Part shown: in pieces, positions 34,910 to 44,012 of the stretch
How positions within the stretch are numbered: position 1 is the stretch's first letter
Layout of the letters: every line of letters starts with the position of its first letter
From: Verrucomicrobia subdivision 3 bacterium UBA693
Lineage (GTDB): Bacteria > Verrucomicrobiota > Verrucomicrobiia > Limisphaerales > UBA8199
Length of the DNA: 64,000 bases
NCBI GenBank assembly: GCA_002298785.1
Contig: DBMR01000024.1
Span: 7,265 to 71,264 of the forward strand
Direction of reading: 5' to 3'
The notes under the pieces: generated by a model
What the model saw: the letters and a program-made list of their open reading frames with translations, nothing else
Databases searched by the model: none
Told to the model about the DNA's origin: nothing
Position numbers and translations under genes: made by a program

Positions 34910-37318
34910 ATGGTTCGCATTGTCTCGCTGGTTCGATTCCTGTGCCTGCTGTTGGGTTTGTGCTTCGCTGTCACCGGCCGCGCCCAGACGGCGCTGGTGG
35001 TGTATGACGACGTGTTGAAAAATGGTTGGCAGGACTGGTCCTGGGGGGTGCGCGATTTTAACAACGCCTCGCCTGTGCACTCGGGGGCCAAATCCATCAA
35101 AGCGACCCTCAATACGTGGGAGGCGATTTCCTTCTGGCATTCGGCCTTCAACTCCGGTCTCTATGCCAGCGTGAGCTTTTGGGCCAACGGCGGCAGCGGC
35201 GGGCAGCGGTTGCAGATCGTTGGGGTCGCTGAAAGCACCGATACGGGGACCTATCTGCTACCTTATCCACTTCCGGCCAATTCCTGGACAAACGTGATCG
35301 TGCCGCTCGCCGCTTTCGGAGCGGCGAACCGCACAAATTTTACCCGATTCCACCTCCAACTGCACAGCAGCGGCACCTCGTCGGCTTTTTATGTCGATGA
35401 CGTCCTGTTATTACCCAAACCCTATCCGGCGCTGGTGCAGGTGAGCGTCAATGCCGGTTCCGTCGTCCGCACTGCGGACTCGCGTTGGTTCGCCGTGAAT
35501 ACCGCCATTTGGGACGGCGACTTCGATTCGAGCTATACCCAAAGCGGGCTGCGCGAGATGGGCACGCGGGTGCTGCGGTTTCCCGGAGGTTCAGCCTCGG
35601 ACGAATATCATTGGGCCACCGGGAGGAGTGGAACCAATACCTGGGCCTGGGTTACTTCTTTTGGAAAATTTGTCAAAATCGCCACCAACGCCGGTGCGCA
35701 GGCATTTATCACCGTAAACTATGGCACAGGCACTCCCGAGGAAGCCGCCGCGTGGGTGCGCCACGCGAACATCACCAATCGACTGGGGTTCAAATACTGG
35801 GAAATCGGCAACGAAAACTATGGGACGTGGGAGACGGACTCGAACACGCTTCCCAACCACGCGTACACTTACGCGGTGCACGCTCAAAGTTACATGCAGT
35901 TGATGCGTGCCGCCGATCCTAGCATCAAGATCGGGGTCGTCGCGGCCCCGGGCGAGGACAGTTACCAAAACGGCTATACAGATCATCCCGCCGTCAACCC
36001 CCGGAGCGGGCAGACGAAGTATGGTTGGACGCCGGTGCTCCTGAGCACTTTGAAACAACTGGGAGCAAGACCCGATTTCATGGTGCATCACCATTACCCG
36101 CAATGGACAGACAAGAATAACCCCACGGGCGCCGATAATGACGACACGCTGCTGGCTTCCTCGGGTAACTGGGCGAGGGACGCCGCCGATCTGCGACTCC
36201 AGATTTCCGATTATTACGGACCGGCAGGAACCAATATCGAGCTGGTCGTGACCGAGAACAATTCCGACGCCGGTGCGCAGGGGCGTCAATCCACCAGCCT
36301 CGTCAATGGCCTGTACTACGCCGAAAGCCTGGGGCGCCTGATGCAAACCGAGTTCAACGCGTTTGTGTGGTGGGATCTGCGCAACGGCACGGATACCCAG
36401 GGCGATTTCAGCTCAAATCTGTACGGGTGGCGCACGTATGGCGACCTCGGCATGATCAACGGTCCGAACACCCGGCATCCGACCTTTTACGCGGCCAAAC
36501 TTCTTCAATACCTTGCCGCTCCGGGCGACTCCGTGATTTCGGCGGGCACAGATTTTTCCCAACTTTCTGCTTATGCCGCACGCAGCACGAACGGGCTTTT
36601 GTCCTTGCTGATGATTAACAAAGATCGCAACGCGGCTATTACCGGCAGGGTGGCGGTGGCGGGCTTTGTGCCGAGAGCTTCGGCTGTCGTGCGCTCCTAT
36701 GGCAAACTGCAGGATGAAGCATCCCGTACTAACGGTGCTGCTGCCACGCAGGATCTCAGCACCAACCTGGTCACCGGCCTCGGCCCCGTGTTCACGAACG
36801 TGTTTCCGCCGTATTCGATGACTCTGTACACGCTGTCAACGGCAATCGCGCCTCAAATTGTGGTCCAACCCACAAATCGAGCCGCGATCCTCGGCGGCTC
36901 GAACAGCTTTGCCGTGGGCGTGTCGGGTGACGCTCCTCTGGTGTTTCAATGGCGCAAAAACGGGGTGGCGATGCCCAATCAAACCAACTCCCTGCTGTTC
37001 CTCACGAACCTGGCAGTGGGCGACTTCTCCACGTATACTGTGCAAGTTACGAATGTGGCTGGCCTGGCGGTCAGCGACAGTGCCGCTCTGATTCAAGCCG
37101 CTCCACCGGTGTTTGCGCCGGTACAGTCTTCCCCTGGTTCCATCACCCTGCAATTTCCCACGCAACCTGGTCCGCAATACATCGTGGAATATCGCACGAA
37201 CCTGGCCTCCGGGAGTTGGACATGGCTCACGAACTATCCCGGTAACGGATTGCCCGGCAGTTTCAGCGATAATTCCAGCAAGGACTCCAGCCGCTTTTAC
37301 CGGGTTCGACTTCAGTAG
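34910..37318 (+). CDS. Secreted glycoside hydrolase, alpha-L-arabinofuranosidase-like
   Basis: An 802-residue protein with a signal peptide (about 1-25). A beta-sandwich module (about 28-175, with FYVDDVLLL) precedes a clan A-type TIM barrel (about 180-560). E302 in WEIGNENYG is the likely acid/base and E449 in VVTENNSD the likely nucleophile, as in GH51-like enzymes; MVHHHYPQW matches the barrel in between. A small beta domain (about 560-640), an Ig-like domain (about 645-730) and the shared C-terminal module ending in RFYRVRLQ follow. It probably removes arabinofuranose or a similar sugar from plant or algal glycans outside the cell; substrate not certain. Confidence 0.8.
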   Translation: MVRIVSLVRFLCLLLGLCFAVTGRAQTALVVYDDVLKNGWQDWSWGVRDFNNASPVHSGAKSIKATLNTWEAISFWHSAFNSGLYASVSFWANGGSGGQRLQIVGVAESTDTGTYLLPYPLPANSWTNVIVPLAAFGAANRTNFTRFHLQLHSSGTSSAFYVDDVLLLPKPYPALVQVSVNAGSVVRTADSRWFAVNTAIWDGDFDSSYTQSGLREMGTRVLRFPGGSASDEYHWATGRSGTNTWAWVTSFGKFVKIATNAGAQAFITVNYGTGTPEEAAAWVRHANITNRLGFKYWEIGNENYGTWETDSNTLPNHAYTYAVHAQSYMQLMRAADPSIKIGVVAAPGEDSYQNGYTDHPAVNPRSGQTKYGWTPVLLSTLKQLGARPDFMVHHHYPQWTDKNNPTGADNDDTLLASSGNWARDAADLRLQISDYYGPAGTNIELVVTENNSDAGAQGRQSTSLVNGLYYAESLGRLMQTEFNAFVWWDLRNGTDTQGDFSSNLYGWRTYGDLGMINGPNTRHPTFYAAKLLQYLAAPGDSVISAGTDFSQLSAYAARSTNGLLSLLMINKDRNAAITGRVAVAGFVPRASAVVRSYGKLQDEASRTNGAAATQDLSTNLVTGLGPVFTNVFPPYSMTLYTLSTAIAPQIVVQPTNRAAILGGSNSFAVGVSGDAPLVFQWRKNGVAMPNQTNSLLFLTNLAVGDFSTYTVQVTNVAGLAVSDSAALIQAAPPVFAPVQSSPGSITLQFPTQPGPQYIVEYRTNLASGSWTWLTNYPGNGLPGSFSDNSSKDSSRFYRVRLQ

Positions 37319-37385
37319 CAGCATGGCGAGTGGTTGGCCGTGGGTCACAGTTGGTCGGACGGATTTGTGCGCCGGGAAGTGGCAT

Positions 37386-37414
37386 TTGACACTCTGCCGC
37401 ACTGAGCCTAGGTT
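37386..37414 (+). promoter_or_regulatory. Sigma-70-like promoter of the IscA-type gene
   Basis: TTGACA at 37386-37391, 17-base spacer, TAGGTT at 37409-37414, with the ATG 18 bases later. The arrangement matches that at 17035, including the TAGG start of the -10. Confidence 0.75.
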
Positions 37415-37431
37415 CAAGTCAGAGAAGCAAT

Positions 37432-37779
37432 ATGGAAGCCCAAGCAGCAACTCAATGCATTATCACCCTGACGCCTGGTGCGGCGGAAGAGGTGAAAGCC
37501 CTGCTTAAGAAGCCGGAAAACGAAAGCAAGTTCCTGCGAGTTTATGTTGAAGAGGGCGGATGTTCTGGCATGCAGTATTCCATGATTTTCGACGAGAAAC
37601 GACCGGATGACGCCTGCGCCGAAGCCCACGGGGTCACGGTTTTGATCGACGAATTTAGCGCCCCATATCTCCGCGGTGCGACGGTGGACTTTAGCGACAG
37701 TCTGACCGCCGGAGGTTTTAAAATCAGCAACCCCAACGCCCGCGAGAGTTGCGGTTGCGGAAAGTCCTTTACGGCCTGA
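37432..37779 (+). CDS. Iron-sulfur cluster assembly/insertion protein, IscA/ErpA/HesB family
   Basis: A 115-residue A-type carrier. The three conserved cysteines are present: C44 in GGCSGMQYS and C107/C109 in CGCG near the end, with the NPNARESCGCGKSF tail. Such proteins hand Fe-S clusters or iron to target enzymes in the cytosol. No isc or suf genes lie nearby, so it acts as a stand-alone carrier (ErpA-like). It has its own promoter and terminator. Confidence 0.93.
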   Translation: MEAQAATQCIITLTPGAAEEVKALLKKPENESKFLRVYVEEGGCSGMQYSMIFDEKRPDDACAEAHGVTVLIDEFSAPYLRGATVDFSDSLTAGGFKISNPNARESCGCGKSFTA

Positions 37780-37808
37780 ACAGTCGGTTTTTGTTTAGGC
37801 TGACAAAT

Positions 37809-37838
37809 GCCGTTCCGTGCGATGCGGAACGGCTTTTT
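37809..37838 (+). terminator. Intrinsic terminator of the IscA-type gene
   Basis: GCCGTTCCG and CGGAACGGC pair perfectly (9 bp), loop TGCGATG, followed by TTTTT. It starts 30 bases after the stop. Confidence 0.9.
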
Positions 37839-37935
37839 AGCAGGTAGGGTTGGATACCTGGCCGGACGACCTCTTGATTTGGATGACGCCATTAGTCGCC
37901 ATGGACGCGACGGCTCGCGATGCTGCCTGGTATCT

Positions 37936-39852
37936 CTAGCGACGCAGCGTCATCATCACATGATTTGTTGCCGGATGAGTAACCACGACCCCGGCTTGTT
38001 CGAGTAGAGCGTTATCCAGCAGCAGCAATGCCTGAGCTATGGTTAGAGGTTCGCTGTTGGTTAAAGATATCGACGCCCGGAGTTGCCTCACGGTTTCGTC
38101 TACGTCCATCTGGCCTTGGGCCAGCTCAGTGTAGATGAGAAGCACCTGGGCCACGTCAGTATTGATGAACTGCAACATCCCAGGCACCAAAACATCCTCC
38201 GCATTTGTGGCTGGGTCATTCCGATTCCCAGGTTCTAATGGTGGCTGAAGTGCAACGGGCGTGGTGCCTGGAGACTGCTCCCCCGGTGGGCGAAGTCCAA
38301 TGATCCAACTAAAGGTGATCATGACCTCGTCACCGGTCGTTATCTGTCCCAACGCAATCTTTGGGGCTGGAGGGGTAACCTGGAAAGAAGTCATTTTGAT
38401 GGTTGTGCGGCCTGTGATCTTGAGTTTGTAGTCGCCCATCGGGAGCACGAATATGGGCATGGAAATCTTGTTGGTGATCCCTGCGATGGACAACTCGCCA
38501 TGCGACTCGTATTGATACTGTAGGAGATCGTCGCGATTGGTGGCCCCCTTAAAGGACATGGCCAATACCCGATAGCGGATTTTTGGAAAAAGCTCCGCCC
38601 GGAGGCTCTTATATATGGTCTGATCCATCACGGCGCTGTATGGCTTGCCGTCTTTCTCGATGCTCAGCAGGGACTGGACCATGATGAACGCCTCACCGGT
38701 AGCCAGAACCGCTCCAGGTGTTATGTTCGCTCCTGGTTCCAGCGGAAACCCCGGTCCAGTCTCGAGGAAGCCACCGATCAGGGAACTCTCTGCTTGCCAG
38801 TTACCGATGTTAGATGTGCCTTCAATTCGCAGTTTGCTTCCCCGTCTTGAGTACAGGCGCACGGTTCCAGGAAAGGCAGCACCAGCTTGTCTAGAAGACT
38901 CTAATTCACGGGCACCGGCTTGTGGTTGGTCCACGCTTTGTGAGGGCGTAGCCAACACCAAATTTTCTACTCCAGATGTGCCAAAGCTCTGACTACTTGG
39001 TTCATCGGGAAGACCAGAATCCCGCACTTGCTGTTGCACCAATTGCTGGTCCGGCATATGGCTGGAGCCTTGGGCAATGTCGGTGGTCTGGCGCTTTAGG
39101 AGAATGGCACTGAGCATCGTTACGACCACTACGATAGCGGCAATCTTGGTTTTCAGTCTGGCGCCAGTAAATAGTTTAAAGGTAGGAGAACCTATGCTGC
39201 CGGTGGTGCTAACATCGGCGAATGCCGCCCCAGCCACCTCCAATGCCAGCCCGGTGGGCGCGGCTGTTACCGCTCCCGATGCAAGGCCGCTCGCCAACGC
39301 CGCCACCGTCACGGTTATGCCACGCTTTTGAAGCAGATTCCCCAACTCCTTAAGTGCTCGAGCGACTCGCTTTTGAGCGGCATTCTCAGTCATGCCCATA
39401 GCCTCGCCCACTGATCGCAGGTCGTGGTGCTCAAAGAACCGGAGGAGGATTGCGTGTCTGTCGTCTGGTCCAAGCTCGTTAATGGCTTCATCCAGGATGG
39501 GGGAAACCAGGGCAACGAGGCTAATCCCTTGGCTGTTTAGCGCGTTCATTTCAACGGCCTGTCGCTCACGGGCTAGACGGCGGCGTTCTCCGCGCATGAG
39601 CGTTCTCGCGACGAAGCATGTGTGCCGATGCAGCCACCCGCCGAGCATGGTGCCCGCCGAAAGTGTTCCGGCCTTCCTGGCCAAGTCTCCAAAGACGATT
39701 TGAGCCACGTCCTTTGCTGTGTGAGTGTCACCGTCGACCTGGCGCACTGCCGTCGAATACACCAGGTCAAAATACCGCGTTACCAAATCTCGAAATGCTG
39801 CCTCAGAACCATGGTTTACGAATCTTTCCAGCAATTGCTGCGTGTCAGTCAT
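37936..39852 (-). CDS. ECF sigma factor fused to a membrane helix, a YceI-like domain and a secretin-N-like domain
   Basis: A 638-residue protein from the ATG at 39852 (an in-frame upstream start would add 25 residues with no sigma features). Residues 1-95 are sigma region 2 (AAFRDLVTRYFDLVYSTAVR, and KDVAQIVF) and 115-175 region 4 (LGPDDRHAILLRFFEHHDLR, TENAAQKRVARALKEL). A membrane helix lies at about 234-253. Then comes a YceI-like lipocalin domain (about 328-520: SNIGNWQAESSLIGG, HGELSIAGITNKISMPIFV, KMTSFQVTPPAP) and a C-terminal domain (about 556-637) like the N0 domain of secretins. Sigma parts lie in the cytosol and the rest in the periplasm. It could sense a ligand or envelope state and release sigma activity. 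No anti-sigma gene is adjacent. Confidence 0.85.
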   Translation of the reverse strand: MTDTQQLLERFVNHGSEAAFRDLVTRYFDLVYSTAVRQVDGDTHTAKDVAQIVFGDLARKAGTLSAGTMLGGWLHRHTCFVARTLMRGERRRLARERQAVEMNALNSQGISLVALVSPILDEAINELGPDDRHAILLRFFEHHDLRSVGEAMGMTENAAQKRVARALKELGNLLQKRGITVTVAALASGLASGAVTAAPTGLALEVAGAAFADVSTTGSIGSPTFKLFTGARLKTKIAAIVVVVTMLSAILLKRQTTDIAQGSSHMPDQQLVQQQVRDSGLPDEPSSQSFGTSGVENLVLATPSQSVDQPQAGARELESSRQAGAAFPGTVRLYSRRGSKLRIEGTSNIGNWQAESSLIGGFLETGPGFPLEPGANITPGAVLATGEAFIMVQSLLSIEKDGKPYSAVMDQTIYKSLRAELFPKIRYRVLAMSFKGATNRDDLLQYQYESHGELSIAGITNKISMPIFVLPMGDYKLKITGRTTIKMTSFQVTPPAPKIALGQITTGDEVMITFSWIIGLRPPGEQSPGTTPVALQPPLEPGNRNDPATNAEDVLVPGMLQFINTDVAQVLLIYTELAQGQMDVDETVRQLRASISLTNSEPLTIAQALLLLDNALLEQAGVVVTHPATNHVMMTLRR

Positions 39853-40365
39853 TGTTGCTTCTCTAGTAAAGAGCCGCAGGAGCGGAAAATCCGCCAAAAA
39901 AAGTGCCTCAATCTTCGAATTAGCCACCCCGCGTGTTTTTCAGGGTTGATTTGCCAGGTGGTCAATCAGTTTCCTCAGGAGCGTCTTCCTGTCACATCCG
40001 ATCCTCGATGTGGAATTGTATAATCATGCGCTTAAGCATGCACCGGTCAGGATCGAGCCCGCAATCGCTAACTCGGTCTAACATTTAACAGATTCTTCAT
40101 TTGGCGTGCCAATACGAAAGTCACGGTTGTAACCAAAAAGGCGAACGCAGCCGAAGAAAATGCTGCGCTTCAATTAATGTCTTCAGCGATCAAATCCTGC
40201 GACATTCCAATACGGTCCAACGATCGTGACAATACGCGGAATTGGGTCGGAACCAATTCCTGGCTCGGAAGTGCGTGGGGCGAAAGCTTGTGCCCGGGAA
40301 CCCTGAACCTGCTCAACAAGCTTGCTGGCTGGCGCCTTCTCGAGCAACTTGTTTGGAGTCCAAGC
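39853..40365. other. 513-base region between divergent genes
   Basis: It separates the ECF sigma fusion from the GNAT gene. A frame upstream of the GNAT start (from 40177) is open but its product (about 63 extra residues) has no family likeness and looks non-coding. Promoters for both flanks must lie here; none with both boxes was found by eye. Confidence 0.4.
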
Positions 40366-40902
40366 ATGAGCGAGCGACCACTCATTACCACCTACTTGGA
40401 GATGCACTCGATCCAAGAGTTGCGTGTTGCCCGTGGTGGGAATGTGGATCAAATAACGGTCCGAGAAAGTGATGACCGCAGTGGGGCAGTTAATCGCTCA
40501 TTTTACCGAGCGGTTGGCGAGATGTGGACGTGGCACGACAAGAAGCATTGGACAGATGCGGACTGGCGAACTTATGCGGCGGATCCTCGATTGCGGACCT
40601 GGATCGCTTCAGTTGGGGAAAAGGAGGCGGGTTACTTCGAGTTGCACCAGGATGACGCTGGAGGAGTTGAAATAGCCTATTTCGGATTGCTGCCGGCGTT
40701 CATCGGCAAGGGTTTGGGTGGCGCACTCCTGACCGTTTGCCTGAAACAGGCCTGGCAGACGCAACCTGCACGAGTCTGGGTGCACACCTGTTCCCTGGAT
40801 CACCCCGCTGCGTTGGAGAATTATCGCGCCCGGGGCATGAAGGTCTACCGGGTAGAAGAGTCCCAGTTGCCAGTTAACGAGTCGGCGAGCAATTCGGTCT
40901 GA
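40366..40902 (+). CDS. GNAT-family N-acetyltransferase
   Basis: A 178-residue protein from the ATG at 40366. The acetyl-CoA motif A is visible as YFGLLPAFIGKGLGGALL, with the Q/R-x-x-G-x-G/A-like loop reading GKGLGG, and the C-terminal V-W-V-H-T-C and ALENYRARGMKVY segment is typical of the fold. The substrate cannot be read from the sequence; the neighbours give no hint. Confidence 0.88.
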   Translation: MSERPLITTYLEMHSIQELRVARGGNVDQITVRESDDRSGAVNRSFYRAVGEMWTWHDKKHWTDADWRTYAADPRLRTWIASVGEKEAGYFELHQDDAGGVEIAYFGLLPAFIGKGLGGALLTVCLKQAWQTQPARVWVHTCSLDHPAALENYRARGMKVYRVEESQLPVNESASNSV

Positions 40903-40997
40903 TCAACCGCGAAAGCTCTGGCTCGTTATTAAGAGCAGGGCTTGGTGACTTGCGACCGCCTGATCCGAAATACGTGCAGCCGGAGAAAAATGACGTC

Positions 40998-42488
40998 ATG
41001 AGAATATTGAGATTGCTGACTTGGGTGACGGTCTTTCTGTGGCCGATATTTCCCACGCTTGCCGCAGTGGGTATGGCCGGGTCAAAACCGAACATTATTC
41101 TGATTCTCACTGATGATCAGGGCTATGGGGATGCGAGCTGCAATGGTAATCCGATATTAAAGACGCCGAACCTGGATCGGTTGTATCGTGAGGGAGTGCA
41201 TTTCGAGGATTTCCATGTGAGCCCAACCTGTTCTCCGACGCGAAGTAGCCTGCTCTCAGGGAAGCATGAGTTTAAAAACGGTGTTACCCATACTATTCAT
41301 GAACGCGAGCGCCTCAGCTTGAAGACCACGACCCTGGCACAGGTGCTAAAGTCGTCCGGGTATTTGACCGGGATCTTCGGCAAATGGCATCTGGGCGATG
41401 AAGAGCCGTATCAGCCTCAGCATCGCGGTTTCGACGAAGTCTTCATTCATGGCGCTGGCGGCATTGGGCAGTCGTATCCCGGTTCTTGTGGCGACGCTCC
41501 CGGCAACAGTTACTTCAGCCCCACGGTCCGGCACAATGGCCGGTTCGAGAAGACCAGTGGCTACTGCACGGATGTGTTTTTTGCCGAGGCCATGAAGTGG
41601 ATGGAGTCGGTGCGTGGCAAGAAACCGTTCTTCATCTATCTCACCCCCAATGCGCCACATGCTCCCCTCGATTGTCCTCCGGAATATGAGAAGCTCTATG
41701 CCGGGAAGGTAACCCCACAGCAGGCCAGGTTTCTGGGAATGGTCGCCAATATTGATGACAACGTTGGCAAGTTGCTGACCCGCTTGCAGGTCCTGGGCCT
41801 CGAGAAGGATACGCTGGTGGTCTTTCTGAATGACAATGGTGGCACCGTGGGGTGCGATATCTTCAATGCCGGGATGAAAGGCCAGAAAGGCACGGCGCAT
41901 AACGGCGGGGCTCGTGCCATGTCCTTCTGGCGCTGGCCGGGGGTGATCAAACCCGCAGCCTGCGACCGACTAACCGCCCACTACGATATCTTTCCCACTT
42001 TTGCGGAATTGGCCGGAGCCCAAATCCCGGCGGCAGTGAGATCCAGGCAGGATGGATTCAGCCTGGTGCCGTTGCTCCAGGAACCGCACGCCGCCTGGCA
42101 TGACGAACGTATGTTGTTCACCCATGTCGGACGCTGGCCCGTCGGGGCGGAACCGGAGAAATATGGTCTTTGCAGCGTGCGGTGGCAGCAATACCTGTTA
42201 TTTCGCGACGAGGATAGCTGGGCGCTGTACGATTTGAAACTGGATCCGGGCGAGGCTCGAAACCTCGCTGCTGAACGGACCGAAGTGGTGGCCAGGTTGG
42301 ACAAGGCTTACGATGCCTGGTGGTCCTCGATCCAGCCTGGCCTTGAAAATGAACAGGCCTACAAGACCGCTCCGAAGGTGAATCCATTCCGAGCCTGGTA
42401 TTTGCAGCAATACGGCGGCTCCACCGAGGACGTTGCAAATCCCGAGAAATCTCCGAACAAAAACCAGAACCCGAAGCGCAATCCATGA
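40998..42488 (+). CDS. Sulfatase (arylsulfatase-type, FGly)
   Basis: A 496-residue exported enzyme with a signal peptide (about 1-24). The sulfatase signature SPTCSPTRSSLLSGKH has C78 in C-S-P-T-R, which an FGly-generating enzyme would convert to formylglycine. The metal site includes D39-D40 (ILTDDQGYGD) and the C-terminal DN in VVFLNDNGG; KWHLG at about 130 is the second signature. It removes sulfate from sulfated glycans in the periplasm or outside. The next sulfatase gene overlaps its stop by four bases (ATGA), so they are one unit. Confidence 0.94.
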   Translation: MRILRLLTWVTVFLWPIFPTLAAVGMAGSKPNIILILTDDQGYGDASCNGNPILKTPNLDRLYREGVHFEDFHVSPTCSPTRSSLLSGKHEFKNGVTHTIHERERLSLKTTTLAQVLKSSGYLTGIFGKWHLGDEEPYQPQHRGFDEVFIHGAGGIGQSYPGSCGDAPGNSYFSPTVRHNGRFEKTSGYCTDVFFAEAMKWMESVRGKKPFFIYLTPNAPHAPLDCPPEYEKLYAGKVTPQQARFLGMVANIDDNVGKLLTRLQVLGLEKDTLVVFLNDNGGTVGCDIFNAGMKGQKGTAHNGGARAMSFWRWPGVIKPAACDRLTAHYDIFPTFAELAGAQIPAAVRSRQDGFSLVPLLQEPHAAWHDERMLFTHVGRWPVGAEPEKYGLCSVRWQQYLLFRDEDSWALYDLKLDPGEARNLAAERTEVVARLDKAYDAWWSSIQPGLENEQAYKTAPKVNPFRAWYLQQYGGSTEDVANPEKSPNKNQNPKRNP

Positions 42489-43993
42489 AAGCTCTTTGTC
42501 AAACCGTAGTCGCGTTCTTCTTGGCCGCTCAGGGAGTATTCGCGGCAGAGAGACCCAATTTGATATTCATCCTGACCGATGACGTAGGCTACGGGGACGT
42601 TGGGTGCTACGGCGCGACGCATGTTAAAACCCCAAACATCGATCGATTGGCAAAGGAAGGGACGAAGTTCACCGACGCCCACGCGACGGCTTCGGTTTGT
42701 ACGCCAACCCGCTATGCATTCATGACCGGCAGGTATGCCTGGCGGCAGCCCGGTACGGGGATCGCCGCGGGAAACGCTCCCGCCTTGATCAAACCTGGTA
42801 CGGTTACCGTGCCGTCGCTGCTCAAACAGGCCGGTTACGCCACGGGATTGGTGGGCAAATGGCACCTGGGACTAGGGGAGGGCCCAACTGACTTTAACGG
42901 GGAGATCAAGCCTGGCCCATTGGAGCTGGGTTTCGATTACGCTTTTTTCATTCCCGCGACCGGTGATCGTGTGCCCTGCGTTTTCGTCGAGAATCATCGG
43001 GTGTTCGGCTACGATCCGGCCGACCCGATCCAGGTAAGTTACGGAAAGAAGATCGGAGACGAGCCCACCGGCAAAGACCCGGAGGTTAAGCTCAAAATCC
43101 GTCCGGGGCCAGGCCACTTCGACACGGTGGTCAACGGAGTTTCCCGGATCGGCTTTATGACCGGAGGAAAAGCCGCCCGCTGGGTGGATGAGGACATTGC
43201 GGATACGCTTACCACCCGGGCGGTGCAGTTCATTGAATCGCATCAAAAAGGTCCGTTCTTTCTCTACCTTGCCACGCACGACATTCACGAGCCCATGGTG
43301 CCGCATCCGCGGTTCCGGGGAACAAGTGATTGTGGCTGGCGCGGGGATGTGATTCATCAGCTCGACTGGACCGTCGGCCAGGTGCTGGCCACGCTCGACC
43401 GCCTAAAACTTACCGGGAACACACTCGTCATTTTCACCAGTGACAATGGTGGTGCGATCAAGAATACCTACGATGACGGCACCAATCCGCTGCATGCCCG
43501 GCAGAAGCCGAACGCTGGATTGCGTGACTTTAAAGGGTCGCTCTACGAAGGGGGGCATCGCATTCCGTTTATCGCGCGTTGGCCGGAGCATATCCCGGCG
43601 GGTCGGGTCTCCACACAACTAATCGCTCATGTGGATGTGCTGGCGACGGTGGCCGCGCTCACCGGCCAAAAGCTGCCCGCAGAGGCTGGGCCGGACAGTT
43701 TTAACGTTCTTCCGGCGTGGCTGGGGTTAAAGACGGACACGCCAGCGCGCGATCACCTGGTGCTGCAGAACAACGGACAACGTCCTTTAGCCTTGCGGCA
43801 GGGGCAATGGGTGTTGATCGAGACCGGTGCCCAGTCCCGTAATGGGACCAAGGCTGCACCTGGTTACGAGCTCTACAACCTTGCCGACGATCCGGCGGAA
43901 CTTCATAACGTTGCCGAAGCACAGCCGGAGAGAATCAAACGCATGTCGGAAGAGTTGGAACGGTTGCGGACGGCTGGGCGCAGTCGTCCATGA
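42485..43993 (+). CDS. Sulfatase (arylsulfatase-type, FGly), second of pair
   Basis: A 502-residue exported sulfatase; signal peptide about 1-21. The nucleophile C72 lies in VCTPTRYAFMTGRY, with D32-D33 in ILTDDVGYGD, the KWHLGLG signature near 124-130 and a DNGG near 320 for the metal. Sequence is clearly different from its partner, so the two probably remove sulfate at different positions of one glycan. It starts inside the stop of the first gene. No FGly-generating enzyme gene lies in the window and must be elsewhere. Confidence 0.94.
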   Translation: MKALCQTVVAFFLAAQGVFAAERPNLIFILTDDVGYGDVGCYGATHVKTPNIDRLAKEGTKFTDAHATASVCTPTRYAFMTGRYAWRQPGTGIAAGNAPALIKPGTVTVPSLLKQAGYATGLVGKWHLGLGEGPTDFNGEIKPGPLELGFDYAFFIPATGDRVPCVFVENHRVFGYDPADPIQVSYGKKIGDEPTGKDPEVKLKIRPGPGHFDTVVNGVSRIGFMTGGKAARWVDEDIADTLTTRAVQFIESHQKGPFFLYLATHDIHEPMVPHPRFRGTSDCGWRGDVIHQLDWTVGQVLATLDRLKLTGNTLVIFTSDNGGAIKNTYDDGTNPLHARQKPNAGLRDFKGSLYEGGHRIPFIARWPEHIPAGRVSTQLIAHVDVLATVAALTGQKLPAEAGPDSFNVLPAWLGLKTDTPARDHLVLQNNGQRPLALRQGQWVLIETGAQSRNGTKAAPGYELYNLADDPAELHNVAEAQPERIKRMSEELERLRTAGRSRP

Positions 43994-44012
43994 GCGTGCC
44001 TATCGCAGACGG

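Noticed and set aside
40177..40365. N-terminal extension of the GNAT gene
   Set aside because: No family residues in the extension; the ATG at 40366 fits the fold start.
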